Shown here: piece by piece, positions 60,002 through 64,000 of the stretch | Numbering within the stretch: position 1 is the first letter of the stretch | Layout: the number at the start of each line of letters is the position of its first letter | Assembly: GCF_004368785.1 (NCBI RefSeq) | Contig: NZ_SODM01000001.1 | Location: 1,364,001 to 1,428,000, forward strand | DNA from: Flavobacterium sp. 270 | GTDB lineage: Bacteria > Bacteroidota > Bacteroidia > Flavobacteriales > Flavobacteriaceae | Length of the DNA stretch: 64,000 nucleotides | Direction: 5' to 3' | Notes under the pieces: generated by a model | The model's database searches: none | What the model was told of the DNA's origin: nothing | The model's input: only the letters and a program-made list of their open reading frames with translations | Translations under genes and position numbers: made by a program

Positions 60002-60844
60002 CTACTTTTTAGTATAAATCGGACTTCTCTTCAAAAGATAGGTGATAGAATCCATCCAGCTGTCTTTTAAATTTAGAAAGGGTTTTCTGGTTTGTGAGTA
60101 GATTTTATCTGCGTTTTTATACATATCAAAATAAACATTGTAATAGTAATACATTTGTGTATTTGCTGTTGTCGTAGAATAATCGTTTGTTGTTATTTTT
60201 TTATTATTGTTGCTCACTTTAGCGTTTCCGGTATCGTATGTTGTCGCTGTAGCGCTTGTAGACATTGTAAAAGAAACTTTTGCTGCGATAATATTATCAA
60301 CACCAAGAATTTTTTCGAGATCTGCAATTGGTGTTTCATCAATATTATTATGATCAATTCCGGCTTTGTGCAGCAAACTATTTGTGGTTCTTAAATCCTG
60401 AACGGTGAGCGGAAAAATATTAGAAGATTTGTCTATTAATTTATTATAAAGATCATTTTGAGCCAATTTTGCCATGTCTTCAGAACTTTGCTGATTGTCT
60501 GAGTTTACATAAGGAACTGGCAATACTGCAATGGTATTGGGTTTCATTTCGGCATTGGCAATAACCTGATTTGGCGAAGAATCGGGACTGGTTGTGGCGG
60601 CGTCAAAAGTTTGAGAGCGTCCGCTGGCAAAATCAATTCTGGCAATCTGTGATACATCAAGCGAAATTTGTAATGTTTCTCCGGGCAGGGAATACTCAAC
60701 AGTTTTATCAGACATTTTAGCAATTGTACAATCTATAATCTGATAATCTTTTTTTACTATTCTGTCTAGTTTTTTGGCTTGTGAAAATCCTAAAACAGAG
60801 ATAAAAAATACGGATATAACGGCTAATACTTTGGTAATTCTCAT
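60002..60844 (-). CDS. Secreted protein with CsgG/TolB-N-like fold
   Basis: 280-residue exported protein (signal peptide MRITKVLAVISVFFISVLGFSQ). After a beta-rich N-terminal part (YQIIDCTIAKMSDKTVEYSL), residues ~105-200 have MKPNTIAVLPVPYVNSDNQ, LAQNDLYNKLIDKSSNIFPLTV and LEKILGVDNIIAAKVSF, the strand-helix order of CsgG- and TolB-N-type domains. There is no lipobox, so it is not a typical CsgG lipoprotein. The rest is Thr/Ser/Asn-rich. Function unknown; the fold is inference. Confidence 0.55.
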   Translation of the reverse strand: MRITKVLAVISVFFISVLGFSQAKKLDRIVKKDYQIIDCTIAKMSDKTVEYSLPGETLQISLDVSQIARIDFASGRSQTFDAATTSPDSSPNQVIANAEMKPNTIAVLPVPYVNSDNQQSSEDMAKLAQNDLYNKLIDKSSNIFPLTVQDLRTTNSLLHKAGIDHNNIDETPIADLEKILGVDNIIAAKVSFTMSTSATATTYDTGNAKVSNNNKKITTNDYSTTTANTQMYYYYNVYFDMYKNADKIYSQTRKPFLNLKDSWMDSITYLLKRSPIYTKK

Positions 60845-60955
60845 ACTATTTCTAATTAAGTTACACTACTCTTTTTGGCTTTTCGGTTATGCCTTAAACA
60901 AATATAAGTATTTAACTATCAATATTATGAGATAAAGAAACAAAAACTGACTTTA

Positions 60956-61705
60956 TTACATATTCTGTGTATAGAAATTGTAATCTTTTAAAATCACGCG
61001 AAGAAAATCGCTATTGTTTCCGGATTGATTTTTTATGCCGGTAACGGTTTCAATTTTGGCGACCAATTTATAAATTACTTCCTGATCGTTTTTTGCTTCG
61101 GCTTTTAGAAATGTTTCTTTGATAATACGCATATCATTGTCTGATAATTTAATTACCAAAGGATAAGTCGGCACATACGCGTCTCCGATTTCTTCTAAAA
61201 TCGTATGGCTGATATTAATTTTATTTTTTAAAGTAATAACAGCCGTTCCCGCCGCCATGTCGCCCAATCGTTGTGCTTTTTTACTTGTAATTACAGAAAT
61301 CAAAGCTATGAGTCCGTATAACGGAATGAGGTTAAAATCAATTATTCTAAAAAACCAACGCGTTAAAAAATCTCCAAAACTAGCTTGATAACCGTCTATT
61401 TTAACCACTTTTATATTTACTATTTTTTTTCCGATGGTTTGTCCTTCAAAAATACTTTCCATAGTAATGGAATAGATTGAAATGGGAAAAAGAAGTATGA
61501 TAATAACGGCTCTACTGGACCAATTGTCTAGATTATCGAATATTTTGCCAAAACTAAAAACATATACCAACAGCAAAATCACAGCCACGATATAGCAGAT
61601 TTTGATGAACAAATCGATAAAATAAGAACCCATTCTTTCGCCCACAGTTGCGGCTACAAAATTAATTTTAACATTTTGTGTTGTATTTATAGATAATTCT
61701 GACAT
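60956..61705 (-). CDS. RDD-family membrane protein
   Basis: 249-residue protein with an RDD domain over the first ~155 residues: RMGSYFIDLFIKICYIVAV (first helix with Arg and Asp), GQTIGKKIVNIKVVKIDG, FLTRWFFRIIDFN (second Arg-Asp pattern) and AQRLGDMAAGTAVI. The soluble C-terminal region (~160-249) is helical. In Bacteroidota, RDD genes are commonly beside SpoIIM- and DUF4129-type genes near a MoxR ATPase. It is divergent from the SpoIIM-type gene with only 20 bases between start codons. Role unknown. Confidence 0.88.
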   Translation of the reverse strand: MSELSINTTQNVKINFVAATVGERMGSYFIDLFIKICYIVAVILLLVYVFSFGKIFDNLDNWSSRAVIIILLFPISIYSITMESIFEGQTIGKKIVNIKVVKIDGYQASFGDFLTRWFFRIIDFNLIPLYGLIALISVITSKKAQRLGDMAAGTAVITLKNKINISHTILEEIGDAYVPTYPLVIKLSDNDMRIIKETFLKAEAKNDQEVIYKLVAKIETVTGIKNQSGNNSDFLRVILKDYNFYTQNM

Positions 61706-61725
61706 ATTTTATATTTTAGCCTATA

Positions 61726-62691
61726 ATGAGAGAGATCGCCTTTATAAAGCAAAATAAAGAAAAATGGCTTGAATTTGAGCAAGCTATTTTTGGTAAAGCT
61801 AAAAAAAATCCTGACGAGTTGGCTAATTTGTACATTCAAATGATGAATGACTTGGCTTACGCGCAAACTTATTACCCAAAAAGTAAAACGGTGGTGTACT
61901 TAAATCACCTTGCTTCTCAGATTTATCAGAAGATTTACAAAACAAAACGAACGGAAAAAAACAGAGTTTTAGATTTTTTTCTAACAGAAGTACCGCTTCT
62001 GGTTTACGAGTACAAAAGATATTTGATCTATGCTTTTGTTTTATTTTTTGCTGCTGTTGCAATTGGCGTAATTTCTGCAAAAAACGATCCCGATTTTGTT
62101 CGATTGATTTTGGGTGATGATTATGTAAACATGACGCTGGAAAACATCAAAAAAGGAAATCCAGTGGCAGTTTATGCTTCTGGTGCCAACTGGGGAAGTT
62201 TTATCGGCATTACCGAAAATAACCTCAAAGTGGGCGCTACATCTTACTTTTTTGGCATTTTTGGAGGTATTGGAACTTTTTATATCTTGTTGGAAAACTC
62301 TGTTATGTTAGGTTCATTTCAGTATTTTTATTTTGAACATAATGTTTTCTGGAAGAGTGTGCGCGGTATCTGGATTCACGGTTCTATGGAAGTTTTTGGA
62401 ATTGTGATAGAAGCTATGGCTGGATTTATTTTGGGCGCTTCGATACTTTTTCCTAAAACTTTTTCGAGAATGAATTCTTTTAAAATAGGTTTTAAAAACA
62501 GTTTTAAAATCTTTTTAAGCACCTTTCCTTTTACTATTGCTGCAGGATTTTTAGAAGGTTTTATCACCCGATATTCGGTTGATATGCCCAATTGGCTCAG
62601 CAGTTTTATTATTTTGTTTACGCTGGCGTTAATTTCTTTTTACTATTTGGTTTATCCCTTTATTGTCCATAAAAAAACAACTTCATTATAA
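61726..62691 (+). CDS. Stage II sporulation protein M (SpoIIM)-family membrane protein
   Basis: 321-residue inner-membrane protein with ~6 helices after a soluble N-terminal region. MREIAFIKQNKEKWLEFEQAI and LANLYIQMMNDLAYAQTYYP are the N-terminal pattern; NLKVGATSYFFGIFGGIGTFYILLENSVMLGSFQYFY and WIHGSMEVFGIVIEAMAGFILG follow in the membrane part, as in SpoIIM/DUF95 proteins. This is not a sporulator; in Bacteroidota the family is part of the MoxR-linked membrane cluster. The stop overlaps the next gene's start (TAATG). Confidence 0.9.
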   Translation: MREIAFIKQNKEKWLEFEQAIFGKAKKNPDELANLYIQMMNDLAYAQTYYPKSKTVVYLNHLASQIYQKIYKTKRTEKNRVLDFFLTEVPLLVYEYKRYLIYAFVLFFAAVAIGVISAKNDPDFVRLILGDDYVNMTLENIKKGNPVAVYASGANWGSFIGITENNLKVGATSYFFGIFGGIGTFYILLENSVMLGSFQYFYFEHNVFWKSVRGIWIHGSMEVFGIVIEAMAGFILGASILFPKTFSRMNSFKIGFKNSFKIFLSTFPFTIAAGFLEGFITRYSVDMPNWLSSFIILFTLALISFYYLVYPFIVHKKTTSL

Positions 62692-63644
62692 TGTTCGAAC
62701 TTCATAAAAAACGAGAATTAAGCGATAATCTGGGAAATTCTTTTACTTTTTTTAAAACTTACGGAAAACATTTTTTCAAGATTTTCTTTGTTGTAAACGG
62801 AGGATTTCTACTCTTTTTTGGCGCTTTTATTTATTTGTTCCTCAAAGTAAATTTTGATTCCGTTCGCGATGCTAACGTAAATAACGATCCGTTTAATGCG
62901 CTGTTATCTTATTTTAATAATAACGAAGCCGTTTTGATAAGCATGATAGCTGTTTTTGCAGTCGCAATTATCGTTTTATCTTTATTTAATTATGCTTATC
63001 CGGTTTTATATTTAAAATTAATTGGCGAAAAAAATAGCAATGATTTTACCATAAATGAGATCATGACAAGCTTTAGACAAAGCATCTGGAAACTGATTAA
63101 ATTCACAATCGGGTGTGTTTTTATAATAATGCCGCTTTTACTAATCACGCTGATTGTATTAATTTTTCTGTGTTTTATTATCGTTGGTATTCCGCTTATA
63201 ATGATTTCAATACCTGCATTTTTTAGTTTTCTGAATTTTAGTTTTTACGCATATATCACAGATGACAAACGATTTTTTGAATCCTTAAACCATGCTTATC
63301 ATTTAGTAAAAGAAGATTTCTGGAACACAATCGGAGCGACTTTTATCATGATGATGATCTTGCAGCTTATACAAGTATCTATTACTTTCTTCTTTTATTT
63401 TGTGGGAATTTCTATTTTTATTGCATCACAAATAGGAGCTTCTGGATTTAATAATGTAGAACCTTTTGAACCTTCTCCGCTGATTATTATTTTTATTACG
63501 GCTATCGTTCTTTTTATTATGGTATTAAGCAGTGTTTTTAATAACATCCTGATAATCAACCAAGGGATGATTTATTATAGTTTAGAGGCAAAAAATAGAA
63601 GTTTAAATACTGAAATTGATTTAATTGGCGACTCTAATGAATAA
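62691..63644 (+). CDS. Multi-pass membrane protein, unknown function
   Basis: 317-residue inner-membrane protein with about six helices in three groups (near residues 30-53, 80-105, 130-185 and 215-290). The central pattern VIMPLLLITLIVLIFLCFIIVGIPL and FFESLNHAYHLVKEDFWNTIGATFI recall DUF4013/glycerophosphodiester-phosphodiesterase membrane-domain-type proteins, but I do not name a family. It overlaps the SpoIIM-type gene by one base and the following gene by eight, so all three are one transcript. Confidence 0.8.
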   Translation: MFELHKKRELSDNLGNSFTFFKTYGKHFFKIFFVVNGGFLLFFGAFIYLFLKVNFDSVRDANVNNDPFNALLSYFNNNEAVLISMIAVFAVAIIVLSLFNYAYPVLYLKLIGEKNSNDFTINEIMTSFRQSIWKLIKFTIGCVFIIMPLLLITLIVLIFLCFIIVGIPLIMISIPAFFSFLNFSFYAYITDDKRFFESLNHAYHLVKEDFWNTIGATFIMMMILQLIQVSITFFFYFVGISIFIASQIGASGFNNVEPFEPSPLIIIFITAIVLFIMVLSSVFNNILIINQGMIYYSLEAKNRSLNTEIDLIGDSNE

Positions 63645-64000
63645 GTTTTTTATCCTTTTCTTTTTTCTCTGCAGCATTGGTTTTTCTAATGCTCAGGATA
63701 CTATTGTTAAGGAAGAACCGCCAAAAATTGCCACTGTAAAATATACCGAAAAAGATATTCAAATTGATTCTGAAGCAGTTGAAGCAAAACATTTTAAAAC
63801 CAATTTTAAGAAAAAATATACCGGCCCAGATTTTACATACGAGTTTAAAACTCCCGAAAAAAACTGGTGGGATCTTTTTAAAGAATGGCTGGCGAGTCTT
63901 CTTAGAGATTTATTTAGTCTTGGCACAACCGAAGCTTCTTTAAATTTTGCATCAATTCTAATAAGGGTTGTTGCTGTTATCGTTATAATTCTTGTAATTT
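63637..64000 (+). CDS. DUF4129-like exported protein, cut by the window end
   Basis: Partial gene, first 121 codons. It starts with ATG at 63637, eight bases before the previous stop. Signal peptide MNKFFILFFFLCSIGFSNAQ, then a charged region (KFKTNFKKKYTGPDFTYEFK-like, with YEFKTPEKNWWDLFKEWLASLL) and the beginning of a membrane helix (FASILIRVVAVIVIILVI). This layout (extracytoplasmic N-terminus, WWDLF amphipathic stretch, central helix) fits DUF4129 proteins that follow SpoIIM/RDD genes in Bacteroidota. Confidence 0.65.
   Translation, partial: MNKFFILFFFLCSIGFSNAQDTIVKEEPPKIATVKYTEKDIQIDSEAVEAKHFKTNFKKKYTGPDFTYEFKTPEKNWWDLFKEWLASLLRDLFSLGTTEASLNFASILIRVVAVIVIILVI

Noticed and set aside
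61726..62691. Sporulation function
   Set aside because: SpoIIM-family membership does not imply sporulation; no other sporulation gene is seen and Flavobacteria do not form spores.

Overview
The window is a chromosomal segment of a low-GC member of the Bacteroidota, almost certainly Flavobacterium or a close relative. The evidence is as follows. Promoters fit the Bacteroidota TTG / TAnnTTTG consensus. SecD and SecF are fused. Type IX secretion/gliding proteins are present (type B sorting domain, PorP/SprF, OmpA-PD40). Many secreted proteins have signal peptides ending in SQ or AQ. Intergenic spaces are filled with palindromic dispersed repeats of the kind seen in flavobacteria. I saw no tRNA, rRNA, CRISPR array, insertion sequence or phage gene.

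Layout. (1) 0.1-9.5 kb is an iron/siderophore uptake region: an AraC-type regulator is divergent from a TonB-dependent receptor, a PepSY membrane protein and a periplasmic siderophore-type esterase, followed by a DUF4198 protein and a second TonB-dependent receptor. No siderophore synthesis gene is present. (2) 9.6-15.6 kb holds an APC permease, a small orphan kinase-like protein, valS, a DUF1573 protein and a lipoprotein. (3) 15.6-21.4 kb is a type IX secretion operon: a large type-B sorted surface protein, its PorP/SprF-like partner and an OmpA-PD40 protein. (4) 21.5-37.9 kb is mostly housekeeping: aspartyl protease, aminotransferase, folE, cysS-yidD-lgt, a PagL-like outer membrane protein, secDF, mdh, gyrB and an M16 peptidase. 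(5) 38.0-41.6 kb holds two tandem asparagine synthetase genes. The downstream one has lost the Cys nucleophile, Arg and Asn of the glutaminase site. (6) 42.2-48.9 kb holds a Gre-like factor, a beta-barrel protein, a PhzF protein and a 1004-residue TPR protein. (7) 49.2-59.1 kb is a surface-polysaccharide locus: an FtsE-type ATPase coupled to a glycosyltransferase, three more glycosyltransferases, an FdtA-like isomerase, an FdtB-like aminotransferase, a hexapeptide acyltransferase, a flippase and a FemAB/GNAT protein. (8) 59.2-64.0 kb holds a TRIC/YadS channel, a CsgG-like secreted protein, and an RDD / SpoIIM / membrane protein / DUF4129-like cluster cut by the window end.

The most notable observations are the glutaminase-dead asparagine synthetase next to an intact paralogue; a repeat-derived stretch of about 25 residues in frame inside the sugar aminotransferase; a glycosyltransferase whose C-terminus and stop codon come from a 29-bp-arm palindrome; nested palindromic repeats at 42.0 and 42.7 kb; an AraC operator built of two direct repeats 21 bp apart beside the receptor promoter; and a stand-alone kinase-like gene with a near-perfect promoter and almost no leader.

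All functional calls come from reading motifs and context; no database search was run.
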